A stretch of DNA of 64,000 nucleotides from JAGXQV01 sp964527565 (GCA_964527565.1 CAZGOY010000012.1:17972-81971); one strand, 5' to 3'. Shown: positions 32,634 to 41,260, counted from the stretch's first letter. A program made the numbers and translations. The notes: generated by a model not told the origin, from the sequence alone.

Positions 32634-33371
32634 TTACTTCTTCTTGCCGCCGGCCTTCGGCTTGCACATCGAGCCGGGCATCTTCAGGCTGGCCTGATAA
32701 GCAGAAATCGCCACCAGTTGTTCGTTGGTGTAGGGTTTGATGACCTTGACCATGTCCGGGTTGGCGTTGCGGCGGTGACCGTCACGAATCTCGGTCATCT
32801 GACGCAGCAGGTACTTGTAGTGCTGTCCAGCGATAACCGGATAGAACTTTTCCTTGTTACCCTCGCCGTTGGCGCCGTGACATTCCTTGCACTGCTTCTC
32901 GTAGAGTTCCTTGCCTTTGGCGACCTGCATGGCGGCATCCGCGCCTTCATACTTGCCGTGATCTACGGGAACGCACAGTTTTTCGATATAGGCGGCCGCA
33001 TCGGCCAACTCCTGCGGGTCGGTCAGGGTGGCGGCAAACGGGTACATGGTCGGGTTGTCGCGCAGTCCGGCACGGATGTCGGCCATCTGCTTGATCAGCA
33101 CGGTGGTGTGCTGGCCGGCGAGCTGCGGGAAGGTGCCGTCGGGGCGGCCTGCACCGGAGGGAAGGTGGCAGGCGCCGCACACTTCATAGGCTTCTTCACC
33201 GCGCTTGACATCACCCTTGAGCTTCAGTGCTTCGACTTTTTCGCCTTCCTGGGCATTCCATTTGTAGGCACCCGATTCAATGCCTTCCTTTTTTGGGGCG
33301 GGTGGACCGGCCAGTGCCGGTGCCGAAGCCAGTGCGACCATGGAAAGCGCGATAATCAAACTTTTCTTCAT
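32634..33371 (-). CDS. Exported diheme cytochrome c (c4/NosC-like)
   Basis: A 245-residue protein with a signal peptide (MKKSLIIALSMVALASAPALA) and two haem c sites, CGACH and CKECH, each in a domain of about 85 residues with the c4-type LAGQH/IAGQH and QMADIR/QMTEIR repeats. The tail is lysine-rich. It is expected to carry electrons from NosGH or the bc1 complex to NosZ in the periplasm. The ATG at 33371 starts the signal peptide; 14 further codons upstream are rejected. Confidence 0.88.
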   Translation of the reverse strand: MKKSLIIALSMVALASAPALAGPPAPKKEGIESGAYKWNAQEGEKVEALKLKGDVKRGEEAYEVCGACHLPSGAGRPDGTFPQLAGQHTTVLIKQMADIRAGLRDNPTMYPFAATLTDPQELADAAAYIEKLCVPVDHGKYEGADAAMQVAKGKELYEKQCKECHGANGEGNKEKFYPVIAGQHYKYLLRQMTEIRDGHRRNANPDMVKVIKPYTNEQLVAISAYQASLKMPGSMCKPKAGGKKK

Positions 33372-33514
33372 GTGAAATACCTCATTTTTTACGAAATTTA
33401 AAGATAGGTTCAAAGCTGAAGCGAACCATCATGAGCAGCTTTCCTCGCCAAAACGTATTGTTGCTGCCGTCTCATGTGATGGCGCATTGTAGGTGATGCA
33501 CTTGCGTGATCGCA

Positions 33515-33528
33515 TTGACATGCGTCAA
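33515..33528. promoter_or_regulatory. FNR/DNR-like palindrome upstream of the diheme cytochrome
   Basis: TTGACATGCGTCAA is a perfect inverted repeat of TTGAC, one base per half-site away from the FNR consensus TTGATnnnnATCAA. Its centre is about 150 bases before the cytochrome start. It could bind an FNR- or DNR-type regulator. The distance is long for direct activation unless the leader is long. Confidence 0.45.
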
Positions 33529-33566
33529 TTCCTACAAAATTATTCCAGTTTTCCCAGCAATCCAAA

Positions 33567-33890
33567 TCAGGGCTTCATTTTCGAAATATAGTCGGCCAGC
33601 ACCTTGATTTCCGCTTCGCTGACCAGCCCCATCACGCCAGCCATGGCGACACTGTTGCCGTTTTTGCGTGCGCCACTCTTGATGTCGAGCATTTGTTTTT
33701 CAACATAAGCCTTGTTTTGTCCGGCAATCTTTGGGTAGTCCGGCATCAGCGTCTTCTTGCCATCCTTGCCATGGCAGGCGGTACAGGTTTTGTCCACGTA
33801 CAGTGCGGCCCCATTGGGTGCCGCGCTGGCAATGCTGCTAATGGACATTCCTGCCAGCGTAAGCAGGGTTGCTACGGTTGCTACTTTCAT
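33567..33890 (-). CDS. Exported monoheme cytochrome c
   Basis: A 107-residue class I cytochrome c. A signal peptide ends near residue 23 (IASAAPNG), the haem site is CTACH, and the same YPKIAGQN and QMLDIKSG elements as in c4-type domains follow; a Met in the AMAGVMG segment is the likely axial ligand. It lies between nosZ and the diheme cytochrome and is the first gene after an FNR box, so it is probably an electron donor to NosZ. Confidence 0.88.
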   Translation of the reverse strand: MKVATVATLLTLAGMSISSIASAAPNGAALYVDKTCTACHGKDGKKTLMPDYPKIAGQNKAYVEKQMLDIKSGARKNGNSVAMAGVMGLVSEAEIKVLADYISKMKP

Positions 33891-33951
33891 GAATCGTCTC
33901 CTCGAAATAATCGCCGTCGAATCTGCGACGGCACAGATACTATAACAAAAC

Positions 33952-33965
33952 TTGATCTAGATCAA
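33952..33965. promoter_or_regulatory. FNR box upstream of the cytochrome c gene
   Basis: TTGATCTAGATCAA is a perfect match to the FNR/ANR consensus. Its centre is about 68 bases before the ATG of the monoheme cytochrome gene and just after the nosZ terminator. It probably gives the second half of the nos cluster its own anaerobic promoter. Confidence 0.75.
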
Positions 33966-34007
33966 GAAACAAGACTTCCAGGTCTGCTTATCTTGTTCTG
34001 CGCGGCA

Positions 34008-34039
34008 CAAAAAAACGGGGAGCTGAACGCCCCCCGTTT
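34008..34039 (-). terminator. Intrinsic terminator of nosZ
   Basis: Read on the minus strand, AAACGGGG pairs with CCCCGTTT around an 11-base loop and is followed by seven T residues. It begins about 25 bases after the nosZ stop and separates nosZ from the downstream cytochrome gene. Confidence 0.85.
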
Positions 34040-34063
34040 CAAAGTGCTACCTGCTCTTGAAGC

Positions 34064-36361
34064 TTACTTGCCTACCGGCTTGGCTCCCCGCTGTTCCAGG
34101 AAGGTCTTGGCGCGCAGACCGATGTCTGCAGCCTTAACCTGGTATTGCCAAACCTGCTCGGCCCACAAGGTCGCATTCTGCCAATCGTTCTTCTTGGCGG
34201 CTTCCTCATGCTTGGCCTTGGCTTCCGGCATCTTGCCCAGCTGGTCGGTGGCGTCCTCGACCATCGCAACTACATCCGGGAAGTCCTTGTAGTTGACGCT
34301 GGTAATGAACTTGACCACCGAGTCGATAACCGCTTGAGTATCGGCAATCTTCTTTACCTGCTTGTCATAGTCGGCCTTGTTGTATATCGCCTTCTGCTCG
34401 GCATGCTTGACTTCCTTGTAGCCCTTCGGCTTGACCAGGAAGTAACCCTGCATTTCCAGGTGCAGCGCGGAGCAGAACTCGGTGCAGTAGTACGGATACA
34501 CGCCTTCCTTGTCGGCTTTGAACTTCACCGTCACGGTCTTGCCCGGCTCGATGGAGGCATGCACGTTGTAGGTGCTCACCGTAAAGCCGTGGGTTTCGTC
34601 CTGGGCGCGTTCAAGGTTGGTCAGGTGGATGGTGATTTCGTCACCCACTTCCGCCTCGATGGTTTCCGGCGTGATGTGCGAGCGGATCAGGGTGCCGAAC
34701 ACCTCGACCTTGTTGCCCTTCTTCACGGTCTTTTCTTCACCGGCGCGAACCATGCCAGGATGCGGCTTGTCGGTACGGCTGTTGGTGCCCACCTTGTAAC
34801 GCACGGCGGGTTTCAGCTTGCTCGCTTCGATGGCCACGGCATAGTGCGGCTCGCCCAAGGGCAGCGGCATGTCGTACAGCAACTGCATCTTGTCGTTGGC
34901 GATGTCGATCAACTGATGGTTTTGCGGATGCAGCGGGCCGACCGGCACGAAACGGTCGATGGCCAGCTTGTTCAGCGCAACCAGATAGCGGCCCTTCGGA
35001 TCCGACGAGTCGCCTTCCATCGCCATCAGATGGCCGATGTTGTAGTGTACGGAAACCTTGTCCAGCACCTTGCCTTCGCAGTAGTCCCACTTGGCGACTT
35101 GCGAATCGACGTACAGCGAGGTGTAGGCCACGCATTTCTTGGAGTCATATTGCGTGTGCAGCGGGCCGAGACCCAGCTGGACTTGCTTGTGCAGCGCGTC
35201 CTGCATGGCGATCACGGGGATGCCGTAGGGATCCTTGCCTTCGAACTTGCCTGCCTTGATGGCGGCCTGGATCTTCTCGAAGCTATACACGGAAACGTGC
35301 GTGTCCAGCTTGCCGGATACCGTCATGAACTTTCCGTCCGGGGTTACGTCTACGCCGTGCGGGCTCTTCGGCTCGGGTACCAGGAACAGGATGCCTTCCT
35401 TGATCGAGGTTTCCATCATCAGAACGTCATGGCCGTTGATCTTCTTGGCCTTGCCGGCGGCGACCAGTTCGGCGGCCTTCTTCCAGTTGATCACGTGCAG
35501 GTAGTCGGTGTCCTTGGCAGAGCAACCGGCTTCATACGGCGGGCGACCTTTCTCGATACCGCCGACATAACGCTCGGAGCAGAAGGAGTTGGTGAACGAC
35601 CAGCCTTCGGACGGGCCTTTGCCGGCGTCGGACAAGTCCTGGCTGTAAGGCGGCAATTCCAGAGAGAAGGACTTCTTGGTGTCGATGCGGCCTTCCTTGC
35701 GATCGAACTTCCAGTAAGTCACACCACCGCGGTATTCTTCATTGAAGCGCTCCAGCGGCACATACTTTTTGTTGGCCAGCGGGGTGGCATACTGCGCGGC
35801 CTCGATCACGTATTCGGTGTTGGTGGTGACGAAGGCGCCGCCATGCTCCGACTTGTAGATGGGGTTGACGACGATCTGCTTGGTTTCGAAGTCGCGCAGG
35901 TCGATCACCGCTATGCGGGGGTTGGCCTTGTCATTGATGAACAGGAACTGGCCATCATATTTGCCATCGGTTTCGGAGATGGCGGGGTGATGCGTGTCGC
36001 CCCAGGTGATGTCCTTGCCATCGATCTTGCCCTGTGCCAGAACGGCCTTGGAGTTCTCGTCAAAGCCGTAGCCCTGCCAGGGTTCCGGCGTGAATACGCC
36101 GATGTATTTCAGAATGCGCATGGACGGAATGCCGTACACGATCACCTGGCCGCTTTGGCCGCCGGAGCTGAACACCACGAATTCGTCGCGTTTGCCGGTC
36201 GGCACATAGGTCTTGGCGGCAGCCAGCAGGTCTTGCTGCGACAGCCCGCGACGCTTCATCACGTCTTGCAGGGACTCCGCAGACCAGGCACTGCTCGCAG
36301 CGGCAAAACCAATCCCCGCCGCAATCAGCAGCGAAGTCGATTTTTTACTGAATAGCTTCAT
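34064..36361 (-). CDS. nosZ: Nitrous oxide reductase, clade II (Sec-dependent)
   Basis: A 765-residue periplasmic enzyme that reduces N2O to N2. The signal peptide (residues 1-28, LLIAAGIGFAAASSAWSA) has no twin-arginine motif, which places it in clade II. The beta-propeller shows DTHHP, EHGG, PHGVDVTPDG, GPLHTQYD and PLHPQNHQ for CuZ ligands. The cupredoxin domain has the CuA set Cys626, Cys630, His634, Met637 in CTEFCSALHLEM. About 120 residues follow the CuA domain as a helical, lysine-rich extension with no CxxCH, unlike the haem-bearing tail of the Wolinella protein. It is transcribed from its own FNR-controlled region and ended by its own terminator. Confidence 0.96.
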   Translation of the reverse strand: MKLFSKKSTSLLIAAGIGFAAASSAWSAESLQDVMKRRGLSQQDLLAAAKTYVPTGKRDEFVVFSSGGQSGQVIVYGIPSMRILKYIGVFTPEPWQGYGFDENSKAVLAQGKIDGKDITWGDTHHPAISETDGKYDGQFLFINDKANPRIAVIDLRDFETKQIVVNPIYKSEHGGAFVTTNTEYVIEAAQYATPLANKKYVPLERFNEEYRGGVTYWKFDRKEGRIDTKKSFSLELPPYSQDLSDAGKGPSEGWSFTNSFCSERYVGGIEKGRPPYEAGCSAKDTDYLHVINWKKAAELVAAGKAKKINGHDVLMMETSIKEGILFLVPEPKSPHGVDVTPDGKFMTVSGKLDTHVSVYSFEKIQAAIKAGKFEGKDPYGIPVIAMQDALHKQVQLGLGPLHTQYDSKKCVAYTSLYVDSQVAKWDYCEGKVLDKVSVHYNIGHLMAMEGDSSDPKGRYLVALNKLAIDRFVPVGPLHPQNHQLIDIANDKMQLLYDMPLPLGEPHYAVAIEASKLKPAVRYKVGTNSRTDKPHPGMVRAGEEKTVKKGNKVEVFGTLIRSHITPETIEAEVGDEITIHLTNLERAQDETHGFTVSTYNVHASIEPGKTVTVKFKADKEGVYPYYCTEFCSALHLEMQGYFLVKPKGYKEVKHAEQKAIYNKADYDKQVKKIADTQAVIDSVVKFITSVNYKDFPDVVAMVEDATDQLGKMPEAKAKHEEAAKKNDWQNATLWAEQVWQYQVKAADIGLRAKTFLEQRGAKPVGK

Positions 36362-36455
36362 AACGCCTCCCTTTCACAGAAATTAAACAAAAACCTTTTC
36401 GCACGCTGATGTGCGATATGACACAGCAGTGTGCGAAAAAAAACGGCCAAAATCC

Positions 36456-36469
36456 TTGATTCACATCAA
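36456..36469. promoter_or_regulatory. FNR box upstream of nosZ
   Basis: TTGATTCACATCAA is a perfect FNR/ANR consensus. Its centre is about 101 bases before the nosZ ATG. It predicts oxygen-limited induction of nosZ. The transcription start is not evident from the sequence. Confidence 0.8.
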
Positions 36470-36554
36470 GCAACAGCCAGTCTCGATCGTCAGAATGCCG
36501 GGAACCGGCATACCCCTTTCGACGTCAGACGCGAATATAACACCGCAGGCGGTG

Positions 36555-36568
36555 ATGATCCATATCAA
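36555..36568. promoter_or_regulatory. Second FNR-like box in the menC-nosZ intergenic region
   Basis: ATGATCCATATCAA matches the FNR consensus in nine of ten positions. It lies 14 bases after the menC stop and 99 bases from the stronger box. Two spaced sites may allow cooperative or graded control, or the second may be a fortuitous match. Confidence 0.5.
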
Positions 36569-36581
36569 CATTAAAATATTT

Positions 36582-37673
36582 TTATGCCCACTTATGCGAT
36601 GGCAACAGCCTTGCGCCTGCTGTCGCACAGAACCCCAGACCTGCTTTGCGGCTATCCAGTTCAAGTCTGGCTGATCTTGTTGCCGGTGCGTTACCCACAT
36701 CCGCCTGCAGCCAGGAGGATGTCGCCACCCCATGCGCCAGTTCATTCGCCAGAGCCGCTGCCAGGTGCACGGCTGCCAGCACGCCCACCGCGCTATCCAC
36801 CGTGGTGGTGGCTACGCATTCCACGCCCGCATATTGCGCCCGGCGGGCCAGCGCCAAGGCCGGAAGCACGCCGCCTAATACCATCGGCTTCAGCACTAGA
36901 CGGCGCACTGCCTGCGCTGCCAGCGGATCGTCGATGCCAGTTCGCGCTAGCGATTCATCCAGCGCCAGGGGAAATGGTGCCAACGCTTGGAGTCGGCGCA
37001 GCAAGTCGATCTGTGGGGCGCGTAACGGCTCTTCCAGAGATTCGATGGGCAGACCAGACAAGCCGCTGATGAATTGTTGCGCCTGCGCCAAGCTCCAGGC
37101 GCCGTTGGCATCCAGGCGCAAGCGAGTACCGGGCTGCAAGATTTCGGACAAGCTGCGCAACTGTGCCAATTCGTTTTCCGGCGTGTTCAGGCCGATTTTC
37201 AGCTTCAGCACGGAAAAGCCCTCATCCATTGCTGAGCTGGCGCGGCTGGCAGCGGTCCCATCCAGTTCGCCGATGGTTTGATTGGTTTTCACCGATAGCG
37301 GCGCATCCGGGTTCAGCCAGCGCGCCAGCGGTACACCAGCCTGTTGGGCCAGCAGGTCCAGCAGGGCGGTTTCCAGCGCACAACGGGCGGCGGGGGTCAA
37401 TGCCAAAAGGGGTGAGGCTAGTCCGTCCAGCGCTTCCCGTGGAGAGGCGCCGCGCAGCAGCGGCAGGCTGGCGCATAGCTGCGCCAGCGCCGCCTCCGGC
37501 GATTCCGTACCGGCCTCGGGAAGGGGCGCGCAGTCGCCGTAGCCGCACAGGCCGTCATGGGTCTTCAGGCGCGCCAGCCAGCCGCTGCGGGCGCTGAAGC
37601 AGCCGCGCGCACTGCACCAGGGGCGGCGAAGCGGCAGGCGATAAGGAATCAGGCAGGATTCGGCGATGCGCAA
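36582..37673 (-). CDS. menC: o-Succinylbenzoate synthase
   Basis: A 363-residue enolase-superfamily enzyme that dehydrates SHCHC to o-succinylbenzoate in menaquinone synthesis. Motifs seen are the catalytic KLKIG lysines, the metal ligands in LRLDANGAW, SLEEPL and LALDES, and the second catalytic lysine in LVLKPMVLGG. It follows tlpA and is the last gene of the menB-menA-tlpA-menC group on the minus strand, with the nosZ promoter region behind it. Confidence 0.9.
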   Translation of the reverse strand: MRIAESCLIPYRLPLRRPWCSARGCFSARSGWLARLKTHDGLCGYGDCAPLPEAGTESPEAALAQLCASLPLLRGASPREALDGLASPLLALTPAARCALETALLDLLAQQAGVPLARWLNPDAPLSVKTNQTIGELDGTAASRASSAMDEGFSVLKLKIGLNTPENELAQLRSLSEILQPGTRLRLDANGAWSLAQAQQFISGLSGLPIESLEEPLRAPQIDLLRRLQALAPFPLALDESLARTGIDDPLAAQAVRRLVLKPMVLGGVLPALALARRAQYAGVECVATTTVDSAVGVLAAVHLAAALANELAHGVATSSWLQADVGNAPATRSARLELDSRKAGLGFCATAGARLLPSHKWA

Positions 37674-37697
37674 GGACGGCTGGGCGGAAATGGGCGG

Positions 37698-38192
37698 TTA
37701 CAGCAAAGGTTCGACGATTTTCTCCAGCCGCTCGCGCGTCAGAGCGCCGCGCTTGGTAAAAACGATATTTCCCTGGCGATCGAGCACCACGGTGTAGGGC
37801 AGCCCGGCGGACTGGTTGCCCAGCGCCTGCAATAGCGCGATGCCCTTGTCGCGCCCGGTCAGGATCGGGAAATTAACCTGGTTGGCAGCGACGAATTCCG
37901 CCACGCGCGCTTTGTCTTCCACGGCCAAGCCGATCAACGTTACGCCGCGTGCCGCGTAGCGGCTGTGGAACTCGATCAGCTCGGGAATTTCCTTGCGGCA
38001 CGGCGGGCACCAGGTCGCCCAGAAATTCAACACCAGCGGCTTGCCCCTGAAGCTGGCCAATGCCACCGGCTTATCTTGCAGATCATCGAATGAGGCGGCG
38101 AAAATTGGCGCGCTGGAAGGGTAATTATCCGCCACTGCCGCGTTCGACCACACAAAGAACACTACGACGCCAACCAGCCATTTATTCATCAC
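37698..38192 (-). CDS. TlpA/ResA-family periplasmic thiol-disulfide reductase
   Basis: A 164-residue exported thioredoxin-fold protein: signal peptide MMNKWLVGVVVFFVWSNAAVA, active site FWATWCPPCRKE, and cis-Pro region GLPYTVVLD. Such proteins reduce the haem-binding cysteines of apocytochromes c or copper-site cysteines. It overlaps menA by 4 bases and lies 24 bases before menC, an unusual guest in a menaquinone group. The nearby cytochromes and CuA protein are plausible clients, which is inference. Confidence 0.88.
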   Translation of the reverse strand: MMNKWLVGVVVFFVWSNAAVADNYPSSAPIFAASFDDLQDKPVALASFRGKPLVLNFWATWCPPCRKEIPELIEFHSRYAARGVTLIGLAVEDKARVAEFVAANQVNFPILTGRDKGIALLQALGNQSAGLPYTVVLDRQGNIVFTKRGALTRERLEKIVEPLL

Positions 38193-39094
38193 CGCAACCC
38201 CAAGCTCAACAAGACTGAGAACAATAACTGCAATTGTGCCGTTTGCGCCAGCAGGCGGTTATGTCCCGTCCCCGGCGCCTCACGCCGGAAACGCAGCACC
38301 AGCGACAGTGCCCACGGCGCCGCCAGCAGCGGCAGCCATAGCGTCGCGCCTACAGTCAACAGCGCGGCAAGGGCGGGCAGCAGAAAAAACGGCGCGCATA
38401 ACAGTAGCGCATATTCCACCCGGCTTCCGGTCACGCCGATGCGTACCGCCAAAGTGTTTTTTCCGACCAAGGCATCGCTGGCGATATCGCGCGTATTGTT
38501 CACCACGATGACTGCCGCCGCGAGAAGCCCCACCATGTTGGCAACAATGAAGGCTGCCCAGCTGATATGGAAGGTTTGCAGGTAATAGCTGCCCATTACT
38601 GCGGTCACGCCGAAAAACAGCCATACGAACAACTCCCCGGTGGCACTGTAGGCGATCGGGCGCGGCCCGCCGGTATAAGCGAGACCGGCGGCTACGGAAA
38701 AAATTCCCGCCAGAAACACCGGCCAGCCGCCGTGCCAAACCAGATAGCTGCCCAACGCCACGGCTGCGCCGAAACACAGCGCTACGCCGCGTTTCACCTG
38801 TGCGGTTCCGAGCCAGCCGGAAGCGGTGGCGCGCGCCGGTCCCAGTCGCTCCGGCGTATCCGCGCCGCGCTCGTGGTCTTTGACGTCGTTGTGCAGATTG
38901 GTGCCGATTTGAATCAGCATCGCCGCCAGCAGCGCCATCAGCGCGGGTAGCCACAGGAACGTCTGCGCCTCGTGCCAAGCCAGTGTGGTGCCTGCCAGCA
39001 CCGGCGCCAGGGAAACGCTCAAGGTTTTCGGGCGGATGGCCAGCCACCAGGACTTCAGCGCCTGGGGCCGGGGGCTGGATATCGAATGTTTCAT
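38189..39094 (-). CDS. menA: 1,4-Dihydroxy-2-naphthoate polyprenyltransferase
   Basis: A 301-residue UbiA-family membrane enzyme with eight to nine helices. The first Asp-rich motif is NLHNDVKDHERGAD and the second is NNTRDIASDALVGKNTLAVRIG. AIRPKTLSVSLAPVLAGTTLAW is the MenA-type opening. It attaches the polyprenyl tail to DHNA. It lies 21 bases after menB and overlaps tlpA by 4 bases. Confidence 0.93.
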   Translation of the reverse strand: MKHSISSPRPQALKSWWLAIRPKTLSVSLAPVLAGTTLAWHEAQTFLWLPALMALLAAMLIQIGTNLHNDVKDHERGADTPERLGPARATASGWLGTAQVKRGVALCFGAAVALGSYLVWHGGWPVFLAGIFSVAAGLAYTGGPRPIAYSATGELFVWLFFGVTAVMGSYYLQTFHISWAAFIVANMVGLLAAAVIVVNNTRDIASDALVGKNTLAVRIGVTGSRVEYALLLCAPFFLLPALAALLTVGATLWLPLLAAPWALSLVLRFRREAPGTGHNRLLAQTAQLQLLFSVLLSLGLR

Positions 39095-39115
39095 CTCCGG
39101 GGGATGTCTGTCGGC

Positions 39116-39931
39116 TTATGGTCGGCGCGGGAATTTCGAGAAATCGGGCGCGCGTTTTTCCAGCCAGGCGTTGCGGCCTTCCTGGCCTTCCTCGGTCATG
39201 TAGAACAGCGCGGTGGCGTTGCCGGCCAGTTCCTGGATGCCGGCCAGTCCATCGGTGTCGGCATTGAAGGCGGTTTTGAGGATGCGCAGGGCGGTGGGGG
39301 AGTGTTGCAGCATTTCGCGACACCAGGCGAGGGTTTCCGCTTCCAGCCCGGCAAGTGGGACCACCTTGTTGACCAGCCCCATCGCCAAGGCTTCCTGTGC
39401 GTCGTACTGGCGGCATAAAAACCAGATTTCCTTAGCTTTCTTTAAACCCACCGCGCGTGCCAGCAATCCGGCACCCAAGCCCGCGTCGAAGCTGCCGACG
39501 CGCGGCCCGGTCTGGCCGAAACGTGCATTGTCGGCAGCGATGGTCAGGTCGCACACCAGGTGCAGCACATGTCCGCCACCGATGGCGTAACCCGCCACCA
39601 TCGCCACCACCGGCTTGGGCAGGCGGCGGATCTGCATTTGCAAGTCGAGTACGTTGAGGTGCGGGGTGCCGCCATCGTCGTGGTAGCCGCCATCGTCGCC
39701 GCGCACCTTCTGGTCGCCGCCGGAGCAAAAGGCCTGCTCGCCCGCCCCGGTGAGGATGACGGCGCCGATGGTTTCATCCAAGTGGGCCATCTGGAACGCC
39801 TGCATCAATTCGTGTATGGTGCGGGGGCGGAAGGCATTGCGCACTTCTGGGCGGTTTATGGTGATGCGGGCGATACCCTCGGCATGGTGATAGAGAATAT
39901 CGCTGAATTCGCCACCTGCTTTCCAGTCCAT
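39116..39931 (-). CDS. menB: 1,4-Dihydroxy-2-naphthoyl-CoA synthase
   Basis: A 271-residue crotonase-fold enzyme that closes the naphthoate ring. The start DILYHHAEGIARITINRPEVRNAFRP, the oxyanion segment AFCSGGDQKVRG, YAIGGGHVLHLVCDLTIAADNARFGQTGPRVGSFDAG and the end WLEKRAPDFSKFPRRP are MenB signatures. First gene of the menB-menA-tlpA-menC unit. A TATACT hexamer at 39967-39972 on the minus strand is a possible minus-10. It is divergent from the NarX-like gene. Confidence 0.95.
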   Translation of the reverse strand: MDWKAGGEFSDILYHHAEGIARITINRPEVRNAFRPRTIHELMQAFQMAHLDETIGAVILTGAGEQAFCSGGDQKVRGDDGGYHDDGGTPHLNVLDLQMQIRRLPKPVVAMVAGYAIGGGHVLHLVCDLTIAADNARFGQTGPRVGSFDAGLGAGLLARAVGLKKAKEIWFLCRQYDAQEALAMGLVNKVVPLAGLEAETLAWCREMLQHSPTALRILKTAFNADTDGLAGIQELAGNATALFYMTEEGQEGRNAWLEKRAPDFSKFPRRP

Positions 39932-40063
39932 TTGCCTGATTCCACGATGTTTGGAGAAGGCGCACAGTATATTGGCGTGACATTTTTATTGCACCCCCTC
40001 CGGTTGCCCCATAGAATTGACAGCCTTTCGAATGATGTATTCGTAATATTTTTTGGAAATCGC

Positions 40064-41260
40064 ATGCCCCAGGCGATACAACTCAACCTGCTCCACGACG
40101 AGGGGCTGGGCGCTTACAAAGTGCCCGCCCTGCGCGTGCTCACCGAAATCACCTCCAGTCTGTCCAGTGAGAATAATCTCGATTCGCTGCTGGAGCGTTT
40201 TCTCGGCACCATGATCAAGCTGGCGGGCGCGGATGCGGGCGCGGTGCGCGTGCTGGCGGCGGATGGCGAACATTTGCGGCTGGTCGGTGCCATCGGCCTG
40301 CCGCCGGAAGTGGTCGAGTGCGAGCGCTACATCCCGCTGGAGTGCGGCGTGTGTGGCGAAGCGGCGCGCGGTGAGCATGCCGTGCACCACGGTGACAGCC
40401 ACCAGTTGCGCTTCTGTTCGGAACGCACTTCGCTGTCCTATTTCGGCGAGCGCTGCCAACGCATCATCGCCGTCCCGTTGCGCTACCAGGGCAAGATTCT
40501 GGGGGTTTACAACCTGTTCATGGCGACCGACGAGCAGGTTCCGGAAGACGTTTCCCTGCTGTTCAACTCGATCAGCGAACATCTCGGCATGGCGCTGGAA
40601 AATGCCCGCCTGACGCGGGAAAACCTGCGCATCACCCTGACCAACGAGCGCCAGATGCTGGCCAACGAGCTACATGATTCGCTGGCACAGACCATGGCCT
40701 ACATGAACATGCGCCTGTCGTTGCTGCGCGACGCCATGGAAAACCGCGAACAGGAAAAATCCGACCGCTACCTCAACGACCTGGGGCGCGCTCTCGATTC
40801 GGCCTATGCCGAACTGCGCGAGTTGCTGACGCAATTCCGCAACCGTATGGACCCGCGCGGTTTGCTGCCGGCTTTGTGGGACATCGCCAGCAGCTATCAG
40901 GACCGTACCGGCATCAACCTCGACCTGGACAACCGCACGCCGGACATGAGTTTGCCGCCGGATCAGGAAGTGCAGGTTTACCACATCGTCCAGGAAGCCC
41001 TGACCAATGCCAGCAAACACTCACACGCCAAAAACGCCCGCATCGCCATCATGCTGGAAAACGAACAGTATTCCTTCATCGTGGAAGATGACGGCGTCGG
41101 CATCACCCAGCCGATCAAGACCGGCGACGGCATGCACCTGGGGCTGAACATCATGCGCGAGCGCGCCCAGCGCCTGGGCGGCAGCGTGACGGTGGAAACC
41201 CGCCCCGAAGGCGGCACCCGGGTAACGCTGATCTTCCCGGCCAAGGAAAAAACCAAATGA
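40064..41260 (+). CDS. Soluble NarX-like sensor kinase with a cysteine-rich GAF domain
   Basis: A 398-residue cytoplasmic histidine kinase without membrane segments. A GAF-type domain (about 20-180) holds five cysteines (Cys86, 94, 97, 118, 131; CGVCG and FCSERT) resembling the cysteine module of NarX. The HisKA_3 domain has phospho-acceptor His204 in NELHDSLAQTMAYMNMRLSLL, and the ATPase has HIVQEALTNASKHSHA and DDGVGI. It lacks the periplasmic nitrate-binding part of NarX. The ATG at 40064 has GGAAAT upstream, and a perfect TTGACA lies at 40017-40022. It overlaps its regulator by 4 bases. An internal redox, oxygen or NO signal is a reasonable guess. Confidence 0.87.
   Translation: MPQAIQLNLLHDEGLGAYKVPALRVLTEITSSLSSENNLDSLLERFLGTMIKLAGADAGAVRVLAADGEHLRLVGAIGLPPEVVECERYIPLECGVCGEAARGEHAVHHGDSHQLRFCSERTSLSYFGERCQRIIAVPLRYQGKILGVYNLFMATDEQVPEDVSLLFNSISEHLGMALENARLTRENLRITLTNERQMLANELHDSLAQTMAYMNMRLSLLRDAMENREQEKSDRYLNDLGRALDSAYAELRELLTQFRNRMDPRGLLPALWDIASSYQDRTGINLDLDNRTPDMSLPPDQEVQVYHIVQEALTNASKHSHAKNARIAIMLENEQYSFIVEDDGVGITQPIKTGDGMHLGLNIMRERAQRLGGSVTVETRPEGGTRVTLIFPAKEKTK

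Noticed and set aside
34145..36355. A 736-codon open frame on the plus strand
   Set aside because: It is the exact antisense of nosZ, has no family motifs, and results from the high GC codon bias of the real gene.
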